From Hoeflea sp. BRH_c9 (lineage in GTDB: Bacteria; Pseudomonadota; Alphaproteobacteria; Rhizobiales; Rhizobiaceae), in the NCBI GenBank assembly GCA_000961635.1, contig LADQ01000184.1, positions 1 through 39,963 of the forward strand: 39,963 bases of DNA, in the 5' to 3' direction. The notes under the pieces were generated by a model, which searched no databases, was not told where the DNA came from, and saw nothing but the letters and a program-made list of their open reading frames with translations. Shown piece after piece: positions 16,683-26,508 of the stretch. The position numbers were made by a program, and so were the translations under genes. How positions within the stretch are numbered: position 1 is the first letter of the stretch; every line of letters begins with the position of its first letter.

Positions 16683-17346
16683 AACGCGCTGCGCTGATCG
16701 CCGCGTTCGGCCAACGGCATTTCGAGTGCAGTTTTAATAGCTTTCACGATGCGACGTAACGCAATTCCATGCCATGGTTGACGCGTCCAATCAGCGGCAG
16801 AAATGGCCGAAGCCAAGTCCAAGGCAGTAACACCAACGGTTTGCACAGAGCCCGACCGTTTGGCATGTTCCGCCACATAGAATACTCTTTAGGTTGAGAA
16901 TTGGGCTGTGACCTGTAGGCATCTAGTCATTCCCGGTCTAGCCGGCGGTATGATTATGGGTCAGTGCATACTCTCGATTTGCCGACGACATCCCGAGTCA
17001 AGCCATGCGCTGCATTTTGCACCGAAGCCGCCGTCGCACCCTACGTGCACATCGGCGGCGAGAGCGTGAAGCCCTATGATCGGCACACAGAGAAGCTCTG
17101 CCAGTCCATCAGCCGTCATACCTTCAAATGTCCGCCTCCGGACGACGGTCGCAGCACCGGCTCCGCACTCCTCGCCGTCTGCGTCCGAGAACCAATTGGA
17201 ACGGTTAGAACCGACAACCGTGTCCCAAATGGACATCGTGCGTAGTGAAGGGCCACCTAGCCGTCCGGAGCGACCTCACCCTGCGGTTTTGCGGTCACTG
17301 AGCGCCGGTTTCGTCAGTCATGCTGTGCAGTGTCCAGTGATCAGCC
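16683..17346. other. Gene-poor stretch before the autotransporter
   Basis: There is no convincing gene. A GTG-started minus-strand frame (16876 to 16610) reads coherently in part (ALDLASAISAADWTRQPWHG) but its second half is antisense to the phosphofructokinase fragment. Between 16960 and 17245 both strands stay open without similarity I can recognise. No terminator with a T-run is visible after the autotransporter stop at 17347. Confidence 0.4.
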
Positions 17347-20300
17347 TCAGAACTTCACGGCCAAGTCCGCCTTGAGGCCATGATCGTCAACTTTGCTTGC
17401 GATTTGGCCGCTATAGGAAAATCCAAGGACTACATTCGGCGAGATGACCAAGTCGAACCCGGCCTCCAAGATGGCGGCATCTCCTGCGATCGGCACCCCG
17501 GCAACGGTGAAGGCATCACCGCCGGTGAAGGCATGGGTTGAAAGCGGCGTGACATCGCCGAAGGCATGGCGCAAGCCGAGCATGCCGCGGGCCGTGGCGT
17601 TCATCGTGCCCAGCATGAAGCCGGTCGAAGCGCGCAGACCGAGCGTGGTGAAGGTGGCGTCGGTGCTTGAGCTTGCGCCGCTCAGGGCCGCCGCACCGCC
17701 GGTCTCGACGAAACCGTCAGTGTGAACATTCACATAGGCGAGGTTGGCGAAAGGTTCGAATGAAGCCGCCCTGGTGTCGATCCGATAGCCAAGTTCGCCG
17801 AAGCCCTGCGTTGTGGCGGCATCGTAGTCGGCCGCGAGCGTGTCGGAGAATCCGGGGAAGCCAACCTGCCGGAAAGTCTCGACGTCATGCCACGAATAGG
17901 CCGCGCCCGCCCTGAAGCCGAAATTACCCAGTTGCGTCCCGCCATAGATGCCGAGATGGTAATTACTGGTCGAGCCCGAGGAGGAACGATCGTCGACATC
18001 GAAGGAACTGCGGCTGTAACCGGCGAGCAGACCGAGCCGCAAATTCTCGGCAACCAATCCGTCCCCGCCGACAAAGAAGCCACCGATGGAGCGATCAAAC
18101 GAAGCAGCGTTGCCGTCGCTATTCCACTCTCCCCAGGAGCCGAAGGCATGACCCCAGGCGGCAAGGCGGTCGGTGTCGGCCGGGGCGGCTGCGGGACCGC
18201 CGTCGCCATAGGCGATCACCGGCAGCGGCGATGCTGCAACGCCGGAGAAGGCAGCACGCACCCTTGTCGTTGCCGCCTCACGCAGGAAACGGCTGTCCTC
18301 CAGCATGGCGCCCTTGACCGAGCCTTGGATTTCGCCTGAAAGACGGTCGAAAGCCGCGCGTGCGGTGTCCTCGTCGAGCACCACCAGAGCGTCATGGAGG
18401 GGATGGCCGAAACCGAGGCTTTCCGCCCCCTCGCCGGTGGCGCACTGGTTGAATGTCAAACCGACGCCGCAGAAGGCAATGTCGTTGCGCACCAGCTTCA
18501 GGAAAACATTGTTTGGATCGTAGCTCAGCGTCGGATCGAGGAAGGCGAAAGCGGAAGCGACGTCATCGAAAGTTCCCGCCACGCCGCCATCGGCCGTCAG
18601 GATAGTGTAGGTGGCGAATGGCTGATAGGCGCCGACAAGGCCGATATGCGCAACCGAGCCGCCATTCAGCGTGGCTGTGCCCGTTGCATGAATCAGGTCG
18701 CTGTCGCTGCCGGCCGGGTCCACTTCAACCTCGTAGATGCTGCCTGCGTCGAAGCTGATGTCGCCGACAACATCCAGCGTGCCGATGGAATTGCCCGGTG
18801 CGACGGTTGCCCCCGAGGCAAGCTTGGTCGTGCCTACCGTGCCGGCGCCTTCCAGGCGTCCGTTCGCCAGAACATCGAGGGTGCCGCCGAGTACGCCGTT
18901 GACCACAAGCGTGCCGGCATGGACGGTCGTGGCCCCGCTGAAACCGGCGCTGTCGCCGGTCAGGATGGTGGTGCCGGCAAAGTGGTTGACATGTCCAGAG
19001 CCGCTGAGGGCTGGATCAAACAGATAGTCGATTGCGGTGTGGTTGAAGACCAAAGCGCCGTTACCGGCGCCAAACGTGATCGTATCGGTCTCCACTGCCC
19101 CCGCAGCAACGGCCGCATCTCCAGCTGCTGCGCCGATACTTAGCGTTCCTGTGCTGGTATCGTTGTTGGCGACTTCCATCGCCAGGGCTGAAACCACGCC
19201 GCCATCCGCGACGGTCAGCGTGCCGTTACCCACGAGACCGACGCGGAGAGAAGCGGAATTCTGCCATGAGGCGCCGGCACCAGAGACAGTGACCGCACCT
19301 GAGGAACCTGTGTGTGCACCGATAGTGCCCTGAGTATTGAAGACCGTGCCGCCATCTTCGATGGTCAGTGCGCCGGTACCGCTATGACCGACGTTAAGCG
19401 AGCCGGAATTTTGCCATGCGGCATCGGCCCCTGAGACTGTGACCGCACCGATGGAGTCTGACACGGTGCCTATAAAACTATTGTTGTTGCTGACCGTGCC
19501 GCCATCCGTAATAATCAGCGTACCGGTGCTGTTGGAATCGTAACCGATATAGAAAAAGAAGCCGGAATTCTGCCATGAAGTATCCGCTCCTGAGACCGTG
19601 ACAGTGCCCAAGGAGCCTGAATTGTAGCCGACAATGCCGTCCACGTTCGAGACGGTTCCGCCATCGCCGATGTTCATCGTTCCGTGGCCGAAATCACCGA
19701 CGATAAGGGATCCGCCATTTATCCAGGTTGAACCACTACCGGTTATGGTCGCGATCCCGGTAGCGCTGGTGCCCAGGCCGAGATAGCCGTGGGTATTGGA
19801 GACCGTACCGCCATTCTCGATGGTTAGTGTTCCGGCGCCGTGCTCACCGATACGAAGATAGCCGGAATTCTGCCATGATGCATCCTGTCCGGAGACGGTA
19901 GCCGTGCCGACAGAACCCGGGGCCGTCCCGACAGAACCGTTCGTATTGAAGACTGTGCCCCCGTCCGCGACGGATAGCGAGCCTGTGCCTTCCTGCCCGA
20001 CAAAGAGGTCGCCGGAATTCTGCCACTTCGTGCCAGCCCCAGACACCGCAACCGAGCCATTTGACCCTTCGTAAAAGCCGATCAAACCATCAACGTTGGC
20101 GACTGCGCCACCATCATCGATCGACAGCGATCCGCTGCCTTCGCGGCCAATATAGAGATCGTGTGAATTGTGCCATGAGGCATTGGATACGGCGGCTGCG
20201 CCATTGGAGCCCGCATAAAAGCCGATAAAGCCGGTGACATTGGAGACGGTGCCGCCGGCTTCGACCCTCAGTGCGCCATTGCCGCCGCTGGCGACATAAA

Positions 20301-21519
20301 GATTACTCGCGTTCTGCCAAGAAGCGTCGGACACGGTGACCTCGCCACTGGAATCGGGATTGAGACCGATATAGCCAAAGGTGTTGACGACCTCACCACC
20401 GTCTTCGATGTTCAGCGTACCGGCGCCGTACTCCCCGACATAAAGCACGCCGGAGTTCTGCCACAACGCACCAGGGCCCGAGACCAGCGCCGAGCCGACG
20501 CCCGACGCCAGATGTCCCATATAGCCATTTGTGTTGGAAACGGTGCCGCCTGCCTCTATCACAAGAGAGCCGGAACCTTCGACGCCGACGCTAAGTTCAC
20601 TCGAGTTCGTCCACAAGGCGTCTGTGCCGGTAACGAGGACCGTGCCGTTGGAGCCCGCTTCGACCCCGATGTAACCGAACGTATTGGAGACCGTGCCAGC
20701 CGCTTCGATGGTCAGCGAACCAGCGCCCCCGTAGCCGGCCGCAAGATAACCAGTGTTTGTCCACACCGATCCCACGCCCGTCACGGTTATTGCACCGTTG
20801 GAATCCGAATACCTGCCGATAAGGCCGGAATTGCTGCTGACTGTGCCGCCGTCTTCGATGATCAGTGTGCCGATGCCGGAGCCCACGCCAGCAAAGAGCC
20901 CGAACGTGGTCTGCCAAGAGGAACCGGTCCCCGAGACCGTGACCGTACCGGACCCTGTGTGAGACCCAACAAAACCGCCGATAGTGCCCATGTCACTGCT
21001 GACCGTGCCGCCGGCCGCGATGACCAACGCCCCGTTACCGTTGGTGCCGACGGAAAGAGCCGCGGAATTCTGCCATTCGGCAGTGTTACCCGTAACGTGG
21101 ATCGCGCCGTCGGAACCGGATCCGATCGTGCCGAAGGTGGTGGTGAGTAAGCCGCCGTTCTCGATACTCAGAAAACCGAAACCGGCGTCGCCGACGTAAA
21201 GGCTGTGCGCAAAACCTGCGGCATCGAGTACAGTCGACGGAGTAAGCACGTCGATGACGGCGATATCTGCGGCACCGGGAACTCCAGCGCTCCAGTTGCC
21301 CGGAACCGTCCAATCGGACGAAATCGCGCCGGTCCACATGGTCTGCGCCTTCGCCCTTGAATCGAGCGACATCGCCGCAAGCGCTGTCGTGACGATAAGG
21401 GCCGCGCGAAAGTGCCGGCTGTGCGGGCGTCGCGCCCATGATTGAAGCCGGCCGCCATAATGGCGTTCGACTGCGTTTTCGGGGCCGGGCGACGTCTTCG
21501 TCCAGTGTGCTTCCGTCAT
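17347..21519 (-). CDS. Autotransporter (type Va secretion) with tandem-repeat passenger
   Basis: A 1390-residue outer-membrane autotransporter. An extended signal region ends near AKAQ (about residue 60). The passenger carries 13 tandem units of about 48-50 residues with the consensus GGTVSNTxGYIG...VTVSG...WQNSGxLxVGxxGxGxLxIE, a beta-helix pattern. A passenger-associated segment (GTTILTGDSAGFSG...GTLVVNGVLGG...GATVAPGNSIGTL) follows. The last 270 or so residues form the beta-barrel (AAWGHAFGSWGEWNSDG to the C-terminal aromatic, ...DLAVKF). A Cys pair (CGVGLTFNQC) precedes the barrel. I chose ATG 21519 for its GAGGAA ribosome site. It probably acts in adhesion or surface interaction, which is inferred from architecture. 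It stands alone and the AraC gene is divergent from it. Confidence 0.95.
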   Translation of the reverse strand: MTEAHWTKTSPGPENAVERHYGGRLQSWARRPHSRHFRAALIVTTALAAMSLDSRAKAQTMWTGAISSDWTVPGNWSAGVPGAADIAVIDVLTPSTVLDAAGFAHSLYVGDAGFGFLSIENGGLLTTTFGTIGSGSDGAIHVTGNTAEWQNSAALSVGTNGNGALVIAAGGTVSSDMGTIGGFVGSHTGSGTVTVSGTGSSWQTTFGLFAGVGSGIGTLIIEDGGTVSSNSGLIGRYSDSNGAITVTGVGSVWTNTGYLAAGYGGAGSLTIEAAGTVSNTFGYIGVEAGSNGTVLVTGTDALWTNSSELSVGVEGSGSLVIEAGGTVSNTNGYMGHLASGVGSALVSGPGALWQNSGVLYVGEYGAGTLNIEDGGEVVNTFGYIGLNPDSSGEVTVSDASWQNASNLYVASGGNGALRVEAGGTVSNVTGFIGFYAGSNGAAAVSNASWHNSHDLYIGREGSGSLSIDDGGAVANVDGLIGFYEGSNGSVAVSGAGTKWQNSGDLFVGQEGTGSLSVADGGTVFNTNGSVGTAPGSVGTATVSGQDASWQNSGYLRIGEHGAGTLTIENGGTVSNTHGYLGLGTSATGIATITGSGSTWINGGSLIVGDFGHGTMNIGDGGTVSNVDGIVGYNSGSLGTVTVSGADTSWQNSGFFFYIGYDSNSTGTLIITDGGTVSNNNSFIGTVSDSIGAVTVSGADAAWQNSGSLNVGHSGTGALTIEDGGTVFNTQGTIGAHTGSSGAVTVSGAGASWQNSASLRVGLVGNGTLTVADGGVVSALAMEVANNDTSTGTLSIGAAAGDAAVAAGAVETDTITFGAGNGALVFNHTAIDYLFDPALSGSGHVNHFAGTTILTGDSAGFSGATTVHAGTLVVNGVLGGTLDVLANGRLEGAGTVGTTKLASGATVAPGNSIGTLDVVGDISFDAGSIYEVEVDPAGSDSDLIHATGTATLNGGSVAHIGLVGAYQPFATYTILTADGGVAGTFDDVASAFAFLDPTLSYDPNNVFLKLVRNDIAFCGVGLTFNQCATGEGAESLGFGHPLHDALVVLDEDTARAAFDRLSGEIQGSVKGAMLEDSRFLREAATTRVRAAFSGVAASPLPVIAYGDGGPAAAPADTDRLAAWGHAFGSWGEWNSDGNAASFDRSIGGFFVGGDGLVAENLRLGLLAGYSRSSFDVDDRSSSGSTSNYHLGIYGGTQLGNFGFRAGAAYSWHDVETFRQVGFPGFSDTLAADYDAATTQGFGELGYRIDTRAASFEPFANLAYVNVHTDGFVETGGAAALSGASSSTDATFTTLGLRASTGFMLGTMNATARGMLGLRHAFGDVTPLSTHAFTGGDAFTVAGVPIAGDAAILEAGFDLVISPNVVLGFSYSGQIASKVDDHGLKADLAVKF
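19201..21159 (-). repeat. 13 tandem repeats of about 150 bp inside the autotransporter gene
   Basis: The units encode roughly 48-50 residues each, anchored by WQNS or WxNS. At DNA level the anchor word TGGCAGAATTCCGGC recurs in many units while other positions diverge, so the array is old but partly homogenised. It is coding and in frame throughout. Confidence 0.9.
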
Positions 21520-21955
21520 TTTTATTCCTCGGTTAATACGGTGCGCTGGGGGCAACGGGAAGGACGTGCTTCCGGCCGCGCAAGGCGCTGCCAGTGAAGC
21601 AGTTCAACACGCGCGGCGAGCGCCTTGATCCGAGTTCATCGCTAGCAGAGATCGCGCACAAGCGTATGGACGAGACGGAAGTGTTTGTTGCAGCAGGGGA
21701 ACTTATGTCGTGAGTTTGGCTGCGGTCATGATCAGCCGAAGGTTGGCTTCACCGAATGGCTCTGCCGAGCACACCTCCGGGCGCGGATTTACAATGCGAC
21801 CGCCTGGCGATTTTTTGTTCTATCAAACCAAGACGTTGAAATTTCGCGTTGTGAAAATTTATGCCGCAGCATAATAATATCGCTTAGCTGCTTGCCTGCG
21901 TGAAATGATATGAGGGAACTTCCTCATGGTCCATATCAACCAGAGCGGATGAACC
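21520..21955. other. Divergent intergenic region with a coding remnant
   Basis: This holds the upstream regions of the autotransporter and the AraC gene. From 21576 to 21713 the plus strand reads 45 coherent codons ending AEIAHKRMDETEVFVAAGE...stop, likely the C-terminal tail of a lost gene whose family I cannot name. 21714-21955 is AT-richer and suits promoters, but I cannot place boxes with confidence. Confidence 0.45.
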
Positions 21956-22933
21956 TTGCATCCAAACTCCACCAATCAGATTGTATCCTTCTCGACCGAT
22001 GATATCCCGGTACTTCATCGCAACGAGTTTATGCAGGATTTCCACGGCCGCATCCAGATGCGGATGCAGATAAGTCCTCACCCTGAACACTTGCTGCAGT
22101 ACAATGTCAGGACATTGATGCTGCCTGACATGATGTGCACCACAGCATCCGCCTCTCCGGTAACTTGGGAGCGGACTTCCGAGCTGATGGCCGACGGCAA
22201 CGATGATATCATGATCTCGTGGAACAAGGGGGGCTATCAGTTCACCATGCCCGGTCGAGGCGATTATGAGACCCGACCGGGCACCGCCGCCACGTTGCCG
22301 CTCGATCGAAGGTTTTCGGCAAGGACCATAGATTCCAGGTGGGCGCTGGTGCTTCAGTTCAAGCGATCGCTCCTGGCTCCCTTGGTCAAACATATCGATG
22401 ACGTCGAGCCAGATTGTATCGGCCGTATTCACCCCGCGCATTGCCTTCTACACGACTACCTTTGGTCGCTCATGCACATGGAGATGCCGTCGTCTCTCGC
22501 CCCGCTGGCTTCTCGACATATAGTCGATATTCTGGCCGCTTCATTTGGGGCAGGACAACGCGATTCACCAACGCCGGGCATTCGGGCGGCGCGCCTTGCT
22601 GCGATAAAGCGACACATCGCCCGAAATTTATGTGACCCGGACCTCTCGACCGAACAGGTCTCCAAGACTTTCTCGATCAGTGCACGTTACGTTCGACAAC
22701 TTTTTTACGAGCAGGGGACGAGCTTTTCCGAGTATGTCGCTGAAAGTAGACTTTCGCACGTCTATGGCTGCCTGACAGACCCTCGGCAGATCCTGCGGCA
22801 GATTGCCGACATTGCATTCGAGGTCGGCTTCACCGAGCCGTCGACTTTCTACCGGCAGTTCAAGCGCCGGTACCATATGACACCGTCGGATATTCGTCAG
22901 ATGGCTTCGGGTCAGAATAGTAAGGATCCATAG
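21956..22933 (+). CDS. AraC-family transcriptional regulator
   Basis: A 325-residue protein. Residues about 8-190 match the AraC-binding-like N-terminal domain (SFSTDDIP..., RTSELMADGNDD, an FTMPGRG loop). Residues about 215-318 hold the double helix-turn-helix: LSTEQVSKTFSISARYVRQLF and then the second HTH, IADIAFEVGFTEPSTFYRQFK, with the closing P-S-D-I-R. An in-frame TGA at 21950 limits the start. I take TTG 21956, since the family motif SFSTDDIP needs to be included; the next ATG (22031) would remove it. It is divergent from the autotransporter gene 436 bp away, so it may regulate it, but no operator is evident. Confidence 0.9.
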   Translation: MHPNSTNQIVSFSTDDIPVLHRNEFMQDFHGRIQMRMQISPHPEHLLQYNVRTLMLPDMMCTTASASPVTWERTSELMADGNDDIMISWNKGGYQFTMPGRGDYETRPGTAATLPLDRRFSARTIDSRWALVLQFKRSLLAPLVKHIDDVEPDCIGRIHPAHCLLHDYLWSLMHMEMPSSLAPLASRHIVDILAASFGAGQRDSPTPGIRAARLAAIKRHIARNLCDPDLSTEQVSKTFSISARYVRQLFYEQGTSFSEYVAESRLSHVYGCLTDPRQILRQIADIAFEVGFTEPSTFYRQFKRRYHMTPSDIRQMASGQNSKDP

Positions 22934-22958
22934 TAGGTTTGGCTTCAGGGGATCGTCA

Positions 22959-22976
22959 TGCTCTCGCGAGAGAGCA
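22959..22976 (+). terminator. Stem-loop after the AraC gene
   Basis: TGCTCTC-GCGA-GAGAGCA is a perfect 7-bp stem with a GNRA-type loop, 26 bp after the AraC stop. No T-run follows, so termination strength is uncertain. Confidence 0.45.
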
Positions 22977-23144
22977 GGTTTCATCGCAAGAGACCACACG
23001 ATCTATACCATCCAAGTTGAGGTGGAAGACGAAGACAGTCCAGCTACACCGGTCCTGTCGCCACCGGAACTGATCGTCCGAGCAGAGGTCTCCGCTCTGT
23101 CCACCCTCAGAGAGGCACTCCGAAACTCATCCCGGGTTGAGAAC

Positions 23145-24092
23145 CTACTCGACGGACAACCACTGGATAAGCTTGTCGCGTTTGGATAGCGCCGCCTTGG
23201 CATCTTCCGGGATCGTCGCCGCGACCCCGTTGACCAGGCATTCAGCCAGAGCGATAAAGGCGGTCATCGAGTTCGACAGAAAGCTCGATTCATGGGCCGC
23301 GAATAGGACTGCCGTTGAGTGATCCACCAAAGGAGAGCTGGCGCGGTCCGTGATCGAGATGACCTTGAGCCCGCATTCCGCCGAGATCCTGGCCACTTCG
23401 GCGACGCCGCGCGAATAGGGTGCGCAACTGGCCACGATGAGAACGTCGCGATCATCCATCGACGCAAGCTCCTCGGCAATGCCAAGCGCGTTGGCATCGA
23501 GCAGGGCCACGTCCGAACGGACCATGCGCAGCCCGTAGGTGAGAAACGCTGCAAAGCTGTGAAACTGGCGTATGCCATAGACTGCGACACGCGGCGCATT
23601 CACAATCAAACCTACGGATTGGTCGAAGCTGTCGGTATCGAAGGCATCGATCAGGCGATCAATATTGGCCTGGTTTTCCCGGCAGAGCTGGGTCGCACGC
23701 CGCTTGCTCGAGGTGTCGCCCCCATGCAGCGCGGCCTGCGCCTGATTGAGGTAGAAGGATCCCGGCTTCACCATCGAGGCGGACAACAGCGCCTCCTGAA
23801 AGCCGGCAAATCCGCGGTAGCCCAGCGATTGCGCCAGACGCGTAATCGTCGACGGGCTGGTGCCCACGGCTTCTGACAGGGTGGTAATGGACAGCAAGGT
23901 CTGGCTGCCCTGAAGCTCGAGGATTTGTCCGAGCGTTTTTCTTGCTTTGGACCCGAGGGTAATGCCGCTGTCGCCGCGGGCTATCGCCACAAGCAGGAGC
24001 CGCAGTTCCTCAACCGTCCGCGGCGGGGTTTTGCCTTGCGGATTGCGGTTCGGTCCACCCTTTGAAGCAGGGGGTGTCGGAGACTGAGTCAT
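23145..24092 (-). CDS. RpiR/MurR-family transcriptional regulator
   Basis: A 315-residue protein with an N-terminal helix-turn-helix of the RpiR type (TTLSEAVGTSPSTITRLAQSLGYRGFAGFQEAL) and a SIS sugar-phosphate-type ligand domain in the second half (VAVYGIRQFHSFAAF, DVLIVASCAPYSRGVAE, VISITDRASSPL). ATG 24092 gives a 25-residue Pro/Gly-rich lead, and GGGAAA precedes it. The start lies inside the C45 acyltransferase gene, an unusually long 83-bp overlap in another frame. Last gene of the minus-strand amino-acid cluster, it probably reports an intermediate back to that operon. A second RpiR gene bounds the other side of the cluster. Confidence 0.9.
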   Translation of the reverse strand: MTQSPTPPASKGGPNRNPQGKTPPRTVEELRLLLVAIARGDSGITLGSKARKTLGQILELQGSQTLLSITTLSEAVGTSPSTITRLAQSLGYRGFAGFQEALLSASMVKPGSFYLNQAQAALHGGDTSSKRRATQLCRENQANIDRLIDAFDTDSFDQSVGLIVNAPRVAVYGIRQFHSFAAFLTYGLRMVRSDVALLDANALGIAEELASMDDRDVLIVASCAPYSRGVAEVARISAECGLKVISITDRASSPLVDHSTAVLFAAHESSFLSNSMTAFIALAECLVNGVAATIPEDAKAALSKRDKLIQWLSVE

Positions 24093-25068
24093 AGATTTCC
24101 CATTCCACACAGTTGGCGCCGACGCGAAAGTGAACCGTCGCCAACGTGTTTTCACTGTCCGGATCGTCGGGCATGTCACGCCGAATTGGAAGACCCTTCG
24201 TCCATCTGTCGTTCATAATTTCCCGGCTGGTGGCATCGCTTGCTGCCAGGCTGTCGCCGCGATTCTGGCGATCGGCCGACGACGCCGTGATAATCTGGCC
24301 TGCTGCTGGCAAGGAAACATGCAGTGCATGATTTGCATGGATCTCGCGCGCCTTCGGCTGGGTGACCGAGATCTGCCCGCCGCCAAACTCGACGCTCATC
24401 AACCGGCTGTCGCCTGTCTGCGCCAGCGCCATGTGAAACCCGCCGCTTGATGGATCTTGCCGCAGGATTGCAAGCGCCTGATCGAGCGAATGGGCAGACA
24501 GAATGGCCCGCCCCAGGACCATGCGCGGGATGGCAGCTCTGATGCCCCGCAGCCGCAAATTATTGACCGTCTGCACCAGCCCTGCCCCGGTCCAGGCAAA
24601 TGTATGGCCGGGCAGCGAGCCGGGATAGCAGAACGCATGGAACGGAATGGCGCCATCGGGCCGGACATCGGCGATGAAACAGGTGCCGCGAAAGAACGGC
24701 AGACCATCTTCATTGTGGGCAAGGCCGGGCACCGGGCCTGGGGTCAGCACGGTGGTGCAACCGTCCGGCACCGTGGCCAGAAGATCGCCGCGGCAGTTCC
24801 AGGCAAAAACCTTGTCCACCGGCACATCAAGTCCGTCCGCCAGGCCGGCAATCTCGTCCCAAATGCCGGGAAAACGGTCATGGACTGCGTTCGCGAGTGT
24901 TTCGACTTGAGAAGAATTCCGTTCGCTTGTGACCCGATGCCAGATTTCGGACGATAGCAGATGGCGGTGCACAGCCTCTCGTCCATGCACGCCAAGCCGG
25001 GTTCCTATCTCCCGGGCTGTTCCTTGCACTTCGTGCCAGCCCAGGGAGGAAAATTGCTTAGTGGACAT
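24010..25068 (-). CDS. C45-family peptidase / acyl-CoA:6-aminopenicillanate acyltransferase-like Ntn hydrolase
   Basis: A 352-residue protein of the C45 (AAT) family. Such proteins are made as inactive precursors that cut themselves before a Cys, which then becomes the N-terminal nucleophile. Here the site is G103-C104 in PDGCTTVL, followed by AHNEDG in place of the usual QNxD turn. The upstream alpha region contains EIAGLADGL and FAWNCRGDL, as in the family. Members hydrolyse or transfer acyl groups on amides and lactams. ATG 25068 begins 11 bp inside the end of the ATPase gene, so the two are coupled. In this cluster it may deacylate an imported N-acyl amino compound before transamination; this is an inference. 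Confidence 0.87.
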   Translation of the reverse strand: MSTKQFSSLGWHEVQGTAREIGTRLGVHGREAVHRHLLSSEIWHRVTSERNSSQVETLANAVHDRFPGIWDEIAGLADGLDVPVDKVFAWNCRGDLLATVPDGCTTVLTPGPVPGLAHNEDGLPFFRGTCFIADVRPDGAIPFHAFCYPGSLPGHTFAWTGAGLVQTVNNLRLRGIRAAIPRMVLGRAILSAHSLDQALAILRQDPSSGGFHMALAQTGDSRLMSVEFGGGQISVTQPKAREIHANHALHVSLPAAGQIITASSADRQNRGDSLAASDATSREIMNDRWTKGLPIRRDMPDDPDSENTLATVHFRVGANCVEWEIYDSVSDTPCFKGWTEPQSARQNPAADG

Positions 25069-25786
25069 GCTGCAGAAAATCCTTGAGGCGGTCGTTGGGC
25101 GGGTTTTCAATGACGTCGCGTGGATTTCCATCGACGGTGATTTTCCCGTGCTCCATGAAGAGCAGACGGGTGCCAACCTGTTTGGCAAAGCTCATCTCGT
25201 GGGTGACGACCACCATCGTCATGCCATCCTCGGCCAATTGCCGCATGACATTGAGCACTTCCTGCCTGAGTTCGGGATCAAGCGCAGAGGTCGGCTCGTC
25301 AAACAGGATGACCTTGGGCTTCACCGCAAGCGCGCGCGCAATGGCGACCCGCTGCTGTTGGCCACCCGAAAGCTCGGAGGGATAGTGCTCCGTCTTGTCA
25401 GCCAGCCCGACTTTCGCCAAGAGTGCAAGCGCTTCTTCGCGGGCCTGCGCCTTGCCGGTGCCGCGCACTCGGCGCGGACCGATGGCAACGTTCTGCGCGG
25501 CCGTCATCTGCGGAAAGAGGTTGAATTGCTGAAACACCATCCCGGCCTCCTGCCGGATCTCGCGCAGGCGCGCATGCCCCTCCTTCACCGAGATGCCATC
25601 AACGATCAGATCGCCGCCGGTGATCGTTTCCAGCCCGTTGATGCAGCGCAGCAAGGTGGATTTTCCAGATCCGGACGGGCCGATCAGCACCACGACCTCG
25701 CGGACATCGATCGCGAGGTCGACATCTTTGAGGATGGTGAGCGGACCGAAGGACTTTGACGTTTTCTTGAATTCGATAAAGCTCAT
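25058..25786 (-). CDS. Polar amino-acid ABC transporter ATP-binding protein (GlnQ/HisP type)
   Basis: A 242-residue ATPase with Walker [10 protein letters not shown] (near residue 35), Q-loop [14 protein letters not shown], signature LSGGQQQR, Walker [16 protein letters not shown] and the switch His in VVTHEM. These match the polar amino-acid uptake family. The ATG overlaps the permease stop by 4 bp (ATGA). It works with the permease and binding protein encoded just upstream. Confidence 0.96.
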   Translation of the reverse strand: MSFIEFKKTSKSFGPLTILKDVDLAIDVREVVVLIGPSGSGKSTLLRCINGLETITGGDLIVDGISVKEGHARLREIRQEAGMVFQQFNLFPQMTAAQNVAIGPRRVRGTGKAQAREEALALLAKVGLADKTEHYPSELSGGQQQRVAIARALAVKPKVILFDEPTSALDPELRQEVLNVMRQLAEDGMTMVVVTHEMSFAKQVGTRLLFMEHGKITVDGNPRDVIENPPNDRLKDFLQHVH

Positions 25787-26439
25787 AGGATCCGCATCCG
25801 TTTCTCGATGGTGCGCAGGGCGACAGTCATGGTGCCGGTCAAGACAAGATAGATCACCGCCACAGCGGTCCAGATTTCAACGGCTCGGAAATTCGCGGCC
25901 ATGATCTCCTGCCCCGTCCGGGTCAACTCGCCCACACCGATGACGATGAACAGCGACGTGTCCTTGAGACTAACGATGAACTGGTTTCCCAAGGGTGGGA
26001 TCAGGCGGCGAAACGCCAACGGCCCGATGATGTAGAGCAGGACTTTCCACTGCGGCATGCCAATGGCCAGCCCAGCCTCGTTCAATCCCTTGGAAATCGA
26101 CAGGAAGGCCCCGCGAACAATCTCGGCAATATAGGCCCCGGAATTGACCACGATGGCGAGAACGGCCGCAGACATTGGGTCAATGCGAATATTGGCCAGC
26201 ACTGGAAGGGCAAAGTAGAGAAACATCACCTGCACCACGATCGGTGTGCCACGGATCAACTCGATGTAGACAAAGGCGATGCTGTTGAGAATGCGCCCGC
26301 CATAGGCGCGCATCAATCCGCCGAGCGTACCGATGATGACCCCGCCGATGAGGCCGGCAAGCGTGATGTAGATCGTGACTTTCGCGCCGGCGATCAATTG
26401 CGGGATGTAGTCGAAGATAACGGACCAGTCGACTTGCAT
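25783..26439 (-). CDS. Polar amino-acid ABC transporter permease
   Basis: A 218-residue inner-membrane protein of the HisM/HisQ/GlnP type with about five helices. Typical motifs are [15 protein letters not shown], the EAA loop [28 protein letters not shown], and [17 protein letters not shown]. Only one permease gene is present, so the channel is probably a homodimer, as in GlnP systems. GAGGAA precedes the ATG. The gene is 69 bp after the binding-protein gene. Confidence 0.95.
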   Translation of the reverse strand: MQVDWSVIFDYIPQLIAGAKVTIYITLAGLIGGVIIGTLGGLMRAYGGRILNSIAFVYIELIRGTPIVVQVMFLYFALPVLANIRIDPMSAAVLAIVVNSGAYIAEIVRGAFLSISKGLNEAGLAIGMPQWKVLLYIIGPLAFRRLIPPLGNQFIVSLKDTSLFIVIGVGELTRTGQEIMAANFRAVEIWTAVAVIYLVLTGTMTVALRTIEKRMRIL

Positions 26440-26508
26440 GGAGAGTTCCTCTGACCAGGTTGAAAGGAGGCCGCGCCGACTGGGCGCAGCCTCGTGGGCG
26501 GGCGCCGG

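Noticed and set aside
16610-16876. GTG-started minus-strand frame of 88 codons
   Set aside because: The second half is antisense to the phosphofructokinase fragment and the ribosome site is weak; the first half may be a remnant but cannot be named.
19201-21159. Regular repeats that might suggest a CRISPR array
   Set aside because: The period is about 150 bp, units are coding and in frame, and there are no short identical repeats with unique spacers.
22990-23189. Plus-strand open frame reading TIYTIQVEVEDEDSP...VAFG
   Set aside because: It has no start or similarity, and its end overlaps the RpiR gene on the other strand, so it is probably accidental.
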